Assembly: GCA_973895155.1 (NCBI GenBank)
Contig: OZ316892.1
Coordinates: 4,154,001-4,218,000, forward strand
Direction: 5' to 3'
Source of the DNA: Marsupella aquatica
Lineage: Eukaryota; Marchantiophyta
Length of the DNA stretch: 64,000 nucleotides
The notes under the pieces were generated by a model. That model searched no databases and was not told the origin of the DNA. It was given only the letters and a program-made list of their open reading frames with translations. The translations under genes and the position numbers were made by a program. Below are positions 12,721 to 22,509 of the stretch, in pieces (position 1 is the stretch's first letter; the number at the start of each line of letters is the position of its first letter).

Positions 12721-13034
12721 ATGGTTGCGATACGTTCACCGTGGGTCTTTGAGATGGGGGTTGGTTCTCAAAAGCTTCGCAAAATGTATATTTCATGGGT
12801 TTTTGTGTATTTGGGTTAGGGTGAGGGTGAGGGAGACCATTCATGGGTTTTGAAGGAGGGAGGAAAGTGATGTTGACCCAGTCTGCCGCAATTAAAATGA
12901 CATTACTGAAAAAGTACAAAAGTTACAAAATGGAAGGGTAAAAACCCTTAGGTAAAGTGCCACGGCCATGCATGCTGATCGCTATACATGTGAACTCGAT
13001 GTAAGTGCTCTAGCTACAACTTGTCTACATCGAG

Positions 13035-15133
13035 CTAGAAAGGAGTGTTCCTGCCCCTCCTTGCCTTCTTCCCCTTGGCCTTCTCCTTGCCCTTGTGTGC
13101 TCTTGGGGGGGGTGCAACCTGGACTTCCTCCTCCTCTTGGTCACCCTCGGGGTCACCCTCATCCTCATCCTCATCCTCATCCCCACCTCCACCGCCCTGG
13201 CTTGCCGCGCTACCACCCCCAGCACCACTGGAACGTGCTGATGCAAATGACTGGTCTCCAGTGCTAGTTGGCCTGGCTTGAGTAGCAGGAGCTGTGCTCC
13301 CCTCCCCTGTCCCCTCCACATCCTCATCACTACTATCGGTGCCACCCTCGGTATGGGAGTCACCATCCTCCCCTCCCTGCTTCCATTAGCAAACCAGGGT
13401 GTCTGTTAGTCTCATATTCTTTACAAGTGTGAACAAAAGAGATATTCATTCAAAATTGCAATGAATGTAATAACCTAAAAATTCTCACCAATAATTCATC
13501 AACTTGCTGAAAGAGATGCTCCTTCCCATGTTTCTGGCCCACCTCCATCTCAGCCGCCGTAATCTTCCTCTTGTACCTCTTGTACTAAGCCAAAACAAAA
13601 CCAGCACAATTGGGTTAACACCAACCCATAACCCGATTCACATGGCTTCTAAAAATTAGGGGGTTTGTTGGGGCTGGTGGGGTGGTGCATCAAGGTTTTG
13701 GGGTTATGGAGGGTGGCATATATGGGGAAGACCCTCAAAGAACACTTAAACGATCGGAAAATTTAAAAATTCAAATTTTTGAAATTTTGCGAAGGCGCCA
13801 GCTTCGCAATCGTAAGGACAATTACGTTTGCGAAGCTGGTTGCGATGCGAACGTCTTCGCAACGCCTTCGCAAACGTAAGCAAAAAAAGGGCATAATAAG
13901 GTTTGCGAAGGATTTGCGAAGCTACCCGCATCGCAAATGTATCGCAAACTTTGTCATAGCAAAAACCCGAGAGGGAAGCAACTGTACGTGACCTAATCTG
14001 ACACAACAAGTCTAATTGTAACTACTTGGTGGAAATGCAAGAAAGAGTTGGCTCATTGCAGGTGTGTTGGAATAGGAATTGGAGTAGCAAGAAGTCAAGG
14101 GAGGAGAGGGAGGTGCACTCACGAATGCTGCTTTGAGGCCGGGGAGGCCACCTTGACCCAGCCTGTGGGTGATGTTGGGCTTGTCTCGGACTCGCTCAGC
14201 TGCCTTCAGGAACTTGTTGGGTGGATCGCCTACTTCTGCTACAACCTGCTGGAGCTGGGCTACCTTCTGCTCCATCACCTTCAGGTCCCGGTCAGACTTC
14301 CCGGCCTCCTTTGCCCTTCGAGCCTTTGCCAGCTTCTCTGTGAAATCATTGAGGAGCCTGGCTGCTTTCAACTTCACCTCTGTCTGGTAGAAGGCCTGCC
14401 AGATATCTTCTGAGAACTGCAGCGGCCTCTGCAAATTCCTATACTCCTCCAAATCTCTAAGGTGAGACCTGATCTTCATTCTATCATGGTATCTAGCTTG
14501 TGACATGGAGTTTGAAATTTTGTCAGCAAGCCACTGTGAATCCATCTCTCCTCCATTTCGAAATTCATCTTTCACCTGATTGATGACTCGCTTCTGCTCT
14601 GCCTTTGAGCGAGTGCCCCACTCGACTCCTCTTGCAAAATTTGTGGATACAATGTGCCTGATTGTGCTCTTGGCCCCATTGTAAGCAAGCTCGGTGGGAA
14701 TCCCCTCATCCTCTAAAGTAATCAGAGGCAGCTTCCTCCTTGCTGCCTCCTTCTTTCTTTGCTCCTCCCTCTGTTTCCTGATCAGGTCTCTCTCATCTTT
14801 CCTCCTCTTCTTTTCCAATGCTTGAGGCGAGAGCACTCCAGCCTGAGCTCTCTCGTCCCTCTTTCGCTTCCTCTCAGCAGCCGCCTGCTCTGCTGCCTTC
14901 CTTGCATCCTCCTCCACTGCTGCTTACCCTGCAGTGAGACCTGCTTGCAAGGCTTGGCCCAGAAGGGCACTCAATGATGCCAGCCCTGCTGGACTGGTGA
15001 AATCAATTTGACTCAACTGTGCAACCGAAAAATGCTCATCCACAATCGCCTTCAATCGATCCCCCCCCCCTCGGTTGCCTCCGCTGCTGCAAGAAGCTCC
15101 TCCGTCACCACCAGTCCCCTCTTCGCTCGCCAT
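13035..15133 (-). pseudogene. TNPA-like CACTA protein, copy A (one nonsense codon)
   Basis: This mirrors the gene at 30813-32911 (see there for the exon model). Exons on the minus strand are 15133-14123, 13584-13489 and 13376-13035. The single in-frame TAA lies at 14923-14925, the same site as in copy B. Differences from copy B include E for A in 'VKDxFRNGG' and Q for K in 'VAQLxQVV'. It is transcribed away from the SET/TNP2 genes, toward the element terminus. The nonsense codon predates the duplication because both copies have it. Confidence 0.6.
13780..13960 (+). promoter_or_regulatory. internal cluster of TTTGCGA motifs in a TNPA-like intron
   Basis: About a dozen TTTGCGA/CTTCGCA motifs identical to the subterminal ones lie within the first intron of the TNPA-like gene. 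The mirror copy is at about 31986-32166. Possible extra protein-binding sites; see findings. Confidence 0.5.
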
Positions 15134-15219
15134 CGCTCCGCCCTTGCCCTCGTTGCTCTCCTCAGGCCTGAATGAACTGAATCCGCCTTGTCCGCGTTCG
15201 GCAATCCATAAGGATTCAA

Positions 15220-15333
15220 AATATTGGGCTTTGCGATTCGTTTCGCATCGCAGTTTGCGATGCATCGGCCTTCGCAAAAAGCTTCGCAAATTCTATCTTT
15301 GCGAAGCTTCAAGATTCGCAAAAGCCTTCGCTA
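15220..15333 (+). promoter_or_regulatory. TTTGCGA motif cluster just upstream of the TNPA-like start
   Basis: A compact run of GCGAAG/TTTGCGA motifs in both orientations ends less than 100 bp upstream of the TNPA-like ATG at 15133 (minus strand). The mirror copy is at about 30613-30726. In maize Spm, TnpA binds the same motif in the termini and at the element promoter, so autoregulation is plausible here. Confidence 0.5.
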
Positions 15334-16983
15334 TTTGGTTTTGGCATAACCCCCGTCTCGCATGCGTATTTGATGTGTTGTTAGGGATACTAAGGGGGCT
15401 TATGAACATTAAATGGGGTAGATGTAGAGGATTATGTTGCATTTTAGTGGGATGTGATGAGATAAGGATTGGGGGGGTTAGAAAATTGAAGGAGTTATAT
15501 TGCAGGGTAAGAGGAGGGGGTTTGGCCTGGTTAGGGGAGGGTTTCTTTTGTGAAGGTTGGGCTTAGATTGGCTTAGATACGAGGGGTTTTATGTTTTGGG
15601 TTTGCAGGGGGGTTTTATTTATGAAGGTTGGGGTTATATGTATTGGAGGGTAAGAGCTAGGAGGGGTTTTATGTTTTGGGTTTTGGGGTTTAGGCCAACT
15701 TAGGAGGGTTTGAAAGAGAGGTTTCAGTTTTATAGTATCTTGGGTTACTTTTATGGTATCTTAGGAGGGTAACCAAGAGGGGTGGCATATAATTATGGTA
15801 GAGAGAAGCATAGGATGGTTGAAGGGAATTGACCATTTAGGTTTTTGCTAACTTCATTGGCTTACGCTTTTAGAGTTCCCAAGGGTCTATGGTGGGTTTT
15901 TATTGCATGACACTCACCTTTCACTTGAAGCGGGATGAGGTTTTGGTTTTTATGCTAACAATTGAGGGAAATCCCATGTAATCATGATCCAGTGCAGGAC
16001 CATCACTGCTTCCTCAACTTTTGTCTAATGCATATGCATTGTGGGAACCCGGACATCTAAAAGGTATATTTAAACATGTATGTTAGCAGGGTTTGATAAA
16101 GAGATTGTTCATAAACCTTGTCCTTCTTTGTTGTGCAAGAATATCTATATGCACATGTTTGGGGGTCTACAACTTGAGAGAAGCTAATGGCTATCCAAAC
16201 TTACTTTTTTGTTTCCAGTATTTTCCTCGTGCTTCTAGATTCAGCTCATGTTCAATGAGCCACACGACCTACAGGCACTATTGAGTCCGGATCTCATTCA
16301 GGTAATTATTGTCCAACTTCATTCTGGGCTTAGGCCTTTAGAGTTTTCCCAGGGGTCTAGGGTGGGTTTTTATTGCATGACACTCACCTTTCACTCGAGG
16401 GGGGATAAGGGTTTAGGGTTTAGGGTTTTATGCTAACAATTGAGGGGAAAACCCATGTAATCATGATACAACGCAGGGCCAACACTACTACCTCAACTTT
16501 TGTCTAATGCATATGCATTGTGGGAACCCGGGCATCTAAAAGGTATAACATCATGTATACAGTCAATGTTGTTAGTACAGATTTTTATGCTTGCCCTTCT
16601 TTGTTGTGCCATGATATATGTGGGTAAATGTCTAAGATTCCACAACTTGACGGCTGCTAATTACCATCCAAACTTACATTTTGTTTCCAGTATTTTCCTC
16701 CTACTTCTAGATTTGGCAAATGTTCCAAAAGCCACGTGACCTATAGGCACTGTTGAGCCCGGGTCTCATTCAGGTAATAATCTAACCTCACTTAGGACAT
16801 AGGGTATTACAATTTTCCCAAAGGTTATAATGTGGTTTCTTCTTGCATGACACTCACCTTAATTTGGGTTTCATGCTAACAAATATAAAAGGGTAATAAA
16901 ATCCCATGTATAAACCAACCTAATTGTTTTTTGAGTTCATTTTTTTAAAAATTGCTTTATATATGGCCTAATTTTTCCTAATC
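15334..16983 (+). repeat. leader region of SET/TNP2 with ~480-bp tandem units (copy A)
   Basis: There is no coding frame of note. From about 15840 two units about 480 bp apart share TGCATGACACTCACCTT, CTAATGCATATGCATTGTGG and CTCATTCAGGTAAT, and a third partial unit reaches about 16905. Each unit contains an acceptor-like TTTCCAG and a donor-like CAGGTAAT, so they may be duplicated non-coding leader exons. A short TTTAGGG-like run sits near 16408. The mirror region is 28963-30612. Confidence 0.55.
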
Positions 16984-18183
16984 ATGCCCTACATGCAATG
17001 TAATGTGGCAGTGGATATGTCCTCTTCCTCTGAACTATCCAGTAGTGAGTACTCCTCCGATGACGATATACCCCCTCCTCCTCAGCCCGAGGTTACTGGT
17101 CCTCGTGGTCCACCCCGAAGACTTTGTGACTGCACCAGATGTGTGGGCCAAATTTCTCAAAAATTTTATGTGTGTGCTCAACATATTGAGAGATATGGAC
17201 GTCATAGAGGTCTTACTCCCGGGGCTTCTTCATCCCATATGGTAAGTTTGTTTCAATTGATTGCCGTTCTTTACTGTTATTTTTAGAGGTGAATCAATGT
17301 TTACACATATGGTTTACACATTTGGTTGTTTGTGGGTGTTTGCATGGAATAGGGATCCAGTATGCGTAGATTGGTGACACCACCACCCTATGTCCCATCA
17401 CAAGGAGTTTTAGATGCTATAGGCAATGCACTTTCACAAGCCTTGGGTTTGGGAATTAGTACCAGTCATGGGACAGAAGGGGAATACCCTCATGTGCCCA
17501 CTGAGACACGAAGACCCCGGTCCAGGCCCCAATCCAACAGGAGGCCACGAGCACCCAATGACCCATCCAGAACACTAGTTCAGGGTAGGTGGGGTGTTTG
17601 TTCATTCACTGGCAAGTGTGCCTCTATCATCAAGGATTGGGAACCTATCACTCTTGGCTTGCCTTATTTTACAGATTTTGATGAGGAGATTGTGGTTTGG
17701 GGTAGACGTTGGATTGTGAAAACTTCCACACTTGGAGAGAGACATGGATATGGAGTATTTGCTTGTGAGGATATCATCATGGATGAGGAGGGTGGGTCAA
17801 GTGTTCGTGGTAGAGAGGGTCCTACTTTGTTCCCATACGGTGGACCCATCTACAAGAGAAGACATTGGAACATGATCCTTGCACAACATCCTGAGTGGAA
17901 AACATATGCTCTAGAGATGGATACTTTTGATGGTAGCACTAGAAGGTATAGTGAGCAGCGGGTGATAGATGGTGATCCCATACGTAATGGGAATATTGTT
18001 GGTTTCATAAATAGTACTGTGGGGACTCGGCCCAAGCGTAGGGCCAATTGTGAGTGGGTTTTTACTGATGGTCCAATGCCAGCACCATATGGCACGACAT
18101 ATCATAAGGACCATTGCTTAGTTCTTGCTACTAGGACCATTAGAGCAGGAGATGAGTTATTCACACACTATGAGTGGGATTAG
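16984..18183 (+). CDS. zinc-finger plus SET-domain protein, CACTA copy A
   Basis: Two exons, 16984-17241 and 17353-18183, with a GTAAGT donor and TAG acceptor in phase 0, give an uninterrupted 362-residue protein. Residues 12-35 are S/D/P-rich. Residues 47-76 (LCDCTRC...YVCAQHIERYG) resemble the small Cys/His zinc finger at the N-terminus of TNP2 proteins. Residues 204-362 read as a SET domain, the lysine methyltransferase fold: GYG at 218-220 and ELFTHY at 354-359 fit the S-adenosylmethionine and catalytic tyrosine motifs, YGG at 248 fits the 'YxG' motif, and GFINST...ANCEW at 303-321 stands where NHSC-PN is usual. The His and Cys of that motif are changed, so activity is uncertain. It lies 232 bp upstream of the TNP2 frame, same strand. 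The intact frame contrasts with the broken transposase beside it. Confidence 0.75.
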
Positions 18184-18415
18184 GAAATCATGTCCTTTAT
18201 CCTCTTGCACCTATTTTGGACTTCCCATTTACTATTATATATATGGCCTTTGGGCTCATTTTGGAGTAATAAGGTTTTAGCCCATGCATTTACTTTAATT
18301 CTTAATGTCTTGAATGAATGGTGTTAAGTCTATTTTAATTTGTTGTACTTGGTCAAATATACATGAGGAGGTTTTTTGGTTGTAATGTGCATAGAATGCA
18401 CAACCATCTCAACAA

Positions 18416-19916
18416 ATGTTACCACGAAGGTTGAGAGCAACATATCGGGAGATGGGTATGCCAGAAGAGGGAGAACCATCAGAGGGTGATTCCTCATCAA
18501 GTAATGATGTAGGTGGTGCTGATGAGGAAGCCGCACCTCGGACTGATGACCAGGTCATGCATGATCAAGATAGAGCCATGGATGACTTCATGGTTGATTG
18601 GTTTGGTGCCGATGTTGAGGATGATGTGCCTCACATTGGTCATGAGGTTGGCCCTTCAAATGACCCACGGCCACAACATACTCCAGAGGGACAACAACAA
18701 TGGAAAGAGGCAGAGGAACATGCTTGAACCTATTTTTGAGGGTGCTCGGTTGAGCCGTCTTTCTGCCATATTGGGGCTCTTGAACATTCAAGCCAAACAC
18801 AAGACAAGCAATTCTATGTTATCAGACATATTTGAATATTGTCATGACTTGATGTTACCCTCGGAGAATGTGTTGCCAGGGACCTGGAAGGATGCAAAGA
18901 AGGTTCTCTCATCCATTGGTATGGATTACCATATTATTCATGCCTGTGTGAATGATTGCATGTTATTTCACGGGGATACAACCCATATCACAGAATGCAC
19001 AGTGTGTCATGAGCCACGGTATGAGCCAAACATGCTAACCCAGAAGGTACCAAGGAAAGCAGTTCGTTGGTTCCCCATAATTCCTCGCTTGTTGCACATG
19101 TATAGATGTTCTGACTTGGCCGAGTTGATGGTATGGCACAAGAAACATCGTTCGGAGCCCGGTGTCATGCGATTACCAGTTGACTCTCCTGCTCATAAAC
19201 ATGTGGAATCAACATGGCCAGATTTTGAGCGTGACCCTCGGCATGTGCGACTGGGGTTGGCATCAGATGGAGTTAGCCCTCATTCACTTGGAGGGAAGGG
19301 GAGACCTACATCGGTCTGGCCTGTGGTTCTCATGAATTACAACCTTCCACCATGGTTGTCCATGAAAAAGGGTTTTTTGTTGCTATCTTTGATTATCCTA
19401 GGGCCAAAGAAGGTGAAGAACATGGACACCTATTTGACATTACTGGTTCAGGAACTCCAGAAATTATGGGAAGGAGTATGGGCATATGATGGTCGAAAGA
19501 CTACAGGGGGTACCCCACTGGTTTTCAAACTCAAAGGGGTTTGTATGTGGACCATGCATGACTACCCAGGTAAGAACTTTGTTGTTTAAATGCATCATAT
19601 TCTAATGCATGGTATCCCCTCATTTCCATGTGCTCCTAACATAATGTGTGTTTATATGACCAGGATTTGGCTTTGTGAGTGGGTTGCAAACCCAAGGCTA
19701 CAAGGATTGCTCCACTTGTGGCCCAAGCCTTGGTGATGTAGCCAAGTATTCATCACATCTTCGCAAGATTGTTTATCTTGGGCATACAAAGTTTCTTCCA
19801 ATGGGACATCAGATGAGGCGTGACCCACTACTATTTTCCTCTATTGATATGCCCTTTGGTGACGAGCGTGATGTACCTGAGCCAACAACTTTTACACACT
19901 AGAAAGACATGGCTGC
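18416..19916 (+). pseudogene. TNP2 transposase, CACTA copy A, 3'-truncated
   Basis: This is the N-terminal half of a TNP2-type CACTA transposase. The acidic N-terminus starts at 18416 (MLPRRLRATYREMG). A one-base frameshift at about 18726 leads into the conserved core with 'CVNDCMLFHG', 'CxxC' of 'ECTVCHEPRY', 'VRWFPIIPRL', 'VRLGLASDGVSP' and 'WPVVLMNYNLPPW'. A GT-AG intron occupies 19570-19663. A TAG at 19900-19902 interrupts the next exon, and the frame then breaks at about 19916, where sequence switches to the subterminal region. The frameshift and TAG are also in copy B. The deleted part in copy A corresponds to everything 3' of 'KDMAARV'. Confidence 0.85.
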
Positions 19917-19919
19917 AAG

Positions 19920-20568
19920 AGTTGCAAAACCAAAACATTCACAAAATGAGACCCTAGACAGGCACAGGATTTGCGAGCCTATTACATGGCTGCAAGTTAG
20001 CCATATATTCCACAAACATCGCTCATTTGCGAGACAATAAGACTCGCAAAATATTTTGAGATGCTTAAATATTCGCAACCATTTAGTTTTCCAGCGCATC
20101 TCAATGAATTTGCGAAGCGGTAAAGATCGCTAACTTGTTCAATGGTAATTGCTTCGGAAATGTTTTGCGATACCTGAAGTGTCGTAAAATGTTGCGATGG
20201 TCTAAGTTTCGCAATTATGTGTTGCGATGTGTGTAAACCCTAAACCCTAAACCCTAAACACATCGCAACACATAATTGCGAAACTTAGACCATCGCAACA
20301 TTTTATGACACTTCAGGTATCGCAAAACATTTCCGAAGCAATTACCATTGAACAAGTTAGCAATCTTTACCGCTTCGCAAATTCATTGAGATGCGCCGGA
20401 AAACTAAATGGTTGCGAATATTTAAGCATCTCAAAATATTTTGCGAGTCTTATTGTCTCGCAAATGAGCGATGTTTATGGAATATATGGCTAACTTGCGA
20501 TAGTAATAGGCTCGCAAATCCTGTGCCTGTCTAGGGTCTCATTTTGTGAATGTTTTGGTTTTGCAACT
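19920..20568. repeat. 649-bp palindrome at the centre of the CACTA pair
   Basis: Arms at about 19920-20233 and 20259-20568 are inverse complements with few mismatches. They are full of TTTGCGA/TCGCAAA motifs, so they are the 3' subterminal regions of the two copies facing each other. The loop is telomere-like (20234-20258). The same palindrome appears again at 22583-23231 in the duplicated segment. Confidence 0.9.
20234..20258 (+). repeat. telomere-like (CCCTAAA)n core
   Basis: About three and a half plant-type heptamers form the asymmetric centre of the palindrome. The copy in the duplicated segment is at 22897-22921. Too short to be a telomere; an interstitial repeat or filler at a junction is likelier. 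Confidence 0.9.
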
Positions 20569-20689
20569 TTGAGATGGTGGTATCTTCGGAAGTTTGCGAT
20601 GAGGGAATGATGGCAATTAGGGAGCAGTTAAGTATCGCAAATGTAGCGATGAGTTTGCGGGTGTAGGGGTTTCGCAAGATGTTTCGCAA

Positions 20690-21340
20690 AATATTATGAG
20701 CGCTTCAAAGAGGTGGAAAAGGAATGGGATTGGGGAGGGAGGGTAAAGGAGGGTGGATACATGTAATTTTTAGGGAGGGACAATGAAAAGGAGGAGGAAG
20801 GGAATGGGGCTAGGAGGGACAAGGAACGGAGGGATCCAAGAGGGAGGATACAGGTTTAGGGGGCACAAGGAAATGAGGGAGGAGGAAGGGTATGTAGATA
20901 TAGTTTTAGGGAGGGTTTGGATTTAGGGAGTGAAAATAAAAAGGAGGGAGTTTAGGGTTTAGAGAGGGACAAGGAAAGGAGGGAGGGTATTGGTTTAGAG
21001 AGGGACAAGGAAATGAGGGAGGTTTAAGGGTATAGGTTTAGGAGGGAGGAGAGAAGCTAGGTTGTATAGGTAAGAGTGGGGGACAGGGGTGGAAAGTAAG
21101 GAAAGTATAGGGTTGAAATAGAAAGCCAGGGGTTGGGACAAGGAGAGGAAGGAGGAAGGAGGGTTTAATAAGAGGGACAGACAATGAAAGAAAGGAGGAG
21201 GGAGGTGGGTACAAGTAATAAGGAGAACAGCTAGGGGGGGATTAGGAAAGCATGGAGGATAGAGGACTACAAGCAACATGAGTTTTCTTTGCATAAAGTC
21301 TACCAAAAGGTGTGGTGAGTGTGGGGTAGGGATGGGAGAT
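20690..21340 (-). repeat. GGAGGG-rich tract in the 3' region of the TNP2 gene
   Basis: The plus strand is made of AGGGACAAGGAAAGGAGGG-like units with many G-runs, a strong G-quadruplex candidate. It lies between the end of the DUF4216 frame and the palindrome. The long minus-strand frame across it is low-complexity L/P-rich and not called. Its duplicate is at about 23353-24003. Confidence 0.7.
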
Positions 21341-21496
21341 ATAGAAAACAACATTTGAAAATGATATACTTACAAAACATAAGTTTATTGATAATTGAGA
21401 AGCACATATTTCTCCATTCTACCGAGAAGAGAAATCTTCATATCATCAAATCTAACTATATATCCGTGTAGCTATATATCCACAAACACAGACCCC

Positions 21497-22409
21497 TCAA
21501 ACTTGGTCCTCATCATCTTCAGGTTGGGACACAACCAGAATATCAGGCTTTTCCCCAACGATTGAACGAGACCGTGGCACATATGTGATGACAAGTGACC
21601 ATTCCTCTGGGTTTGGGGGGTATGGAATATAGAAACATTGTTCCACATGACTTGGAAAAGTGAACGGCTCTGATGTTTGCCAATGAGATGGCTGGAAACT
21701 AGTGGCAGACGTCTTCAGTCGTGTAAATCCACACTCATCTTGAACCACAGTAGGATTGTTACCTGCAAGGTTCACTTTGAACCACTTGCACTTGAAGACA
21801 TACTCTTCAAACTTTGATTGTGCATCATAAGATATCACTAGAATCTCTTCTACCTTTCCATAATGTGGCACAACATCTCGAATAATATTTGTGTCATGGC
21901 GACTGCTGCGGGAATCTTGAGAGAATTGTCCTTGAACTCCACAATCAAAGGTACGACCCCTCTTCTCATCAAGGGAAGAAATCCTAAAATCCATCAAACC
22001 ATAAGGATATGTTACACAAAAATAGACACAAACATATTCCAATTAATTGAACACACCAAGAATCTGCCTCTTCAATATACGTGCTTGTATTACAAATGAA
22101 TTAAATTAAACCAAGTGATTCAAATCAAAGGTTACTAAGGTAGATGGAGATCACTGAAATGTCTTCCTTGTGTCCACATTGCTGTCCTTGTTGTAACCAC
22201 TCTCAAGGGACCATGAACAATGGTACGAACATCATCTGTGATAGCCGGAAAATGTAATACACTCTCTCCCCTGACCACCATGTCATCCCCCTCAACTAAC
22301 TTCTCCTTCATATAGTCAAGGTACTTTGGAAAATCCTTGGTCTTGTGCTGTTACTTTTGGCATCCTCATAGAAATCCCTCCATTCTTCCATGATAGTGCT
22401 GTTACTCAC
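21497..22409 (-). pseudogene. TNP2 C-terminal part (DUF4216-type), left of the gap
   Basis: This duplicates 24160-25073, the last exons of copy B's transposase. The final exon (from about 21993 down to 21497) has the DUF4216 pattern 'VFKCKWFKV...ECGFTRL...FPSHVEQCFYIPYPPN...WSLVI'. A second exon (22156-22409) runs into the gap. It differs from the other copy by R for Q in 'NIIxDVVPHYG' and by two frame-breaking single-base deletions near the contig end. It is probably the same locus sequenced twice, not a separate gene. Confidence 0.75.
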
Positions 22410-22509
22410 NNNNNNNNNNNNNNNNNNNNNNNNNNNNNNNNNNNNNNNNNNNNNNNNNNNNNNNNNNNNNNNNNNNNNNNNNNNNNNNNNNNNNNNNNNN
22501 NNNNNNNNN
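22410..22509. other. assembly gap of exactly 100 N
   Basis: A run of 100 N, the conventional size for a gap of unknown length. It lies inside the CACTA pair, between two copies of a 2.56-kb direct repeat. Confidence 0.99.

Larger units (their letters stand above)
12247..19916 (+). repeat. left arm of a 7.67-kb inverted repeat (CACTA copy A)
   Basis: It matches 26030-33699 on the other strand with only a handful of substitutions per kilobase or fewer. Position x on the left pairs with 45946 minus x on the right over most of the length (offset 45943 after a small indel near 19640). It ends inside the TNP2 frame at about 19916, where copy A jumps to subterminal sequence. Both arms share the same disabling mutations, so they descend from one already defective element. 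Confidence 0.92.
19847..22408 (+). repeat. 2.56-kb direct repeat, left of the gap
   Basis: It is repeated at 22510-25073, directly on the other side of the 100-N gap, with about four differences by eye (CTCGAAT/CTTGAAT near 21874, TTGAAC/TTAAAC near 22047, and two single-base deletions near 22156 and 22336). The two deletions sit in the last 260 bases before the gap. This is what two overlapping contig ends would look like. Confidence 0.9.

Noticed and set aside
18330-18536. Small frames antisense to the TNP2 start
   Set aside because: Shadow frames of the transposase, mirrored in both arms.
20234-20258. Telomere
   Set aside because: Only about three and a half heptamers, internal to a palindrome.
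20995-21354. 119-codon minus-strand frame, duplicated at 23658
   Set aside because: Leucine/proline-rich low-complexity translation of the GGAGGG tract.
21497-22042. Second, independent DUF4216 gene
   Set aside because: Near-identical to 24160-24705 and lies in the segment duplicated around the gap; best seen as the same locus.
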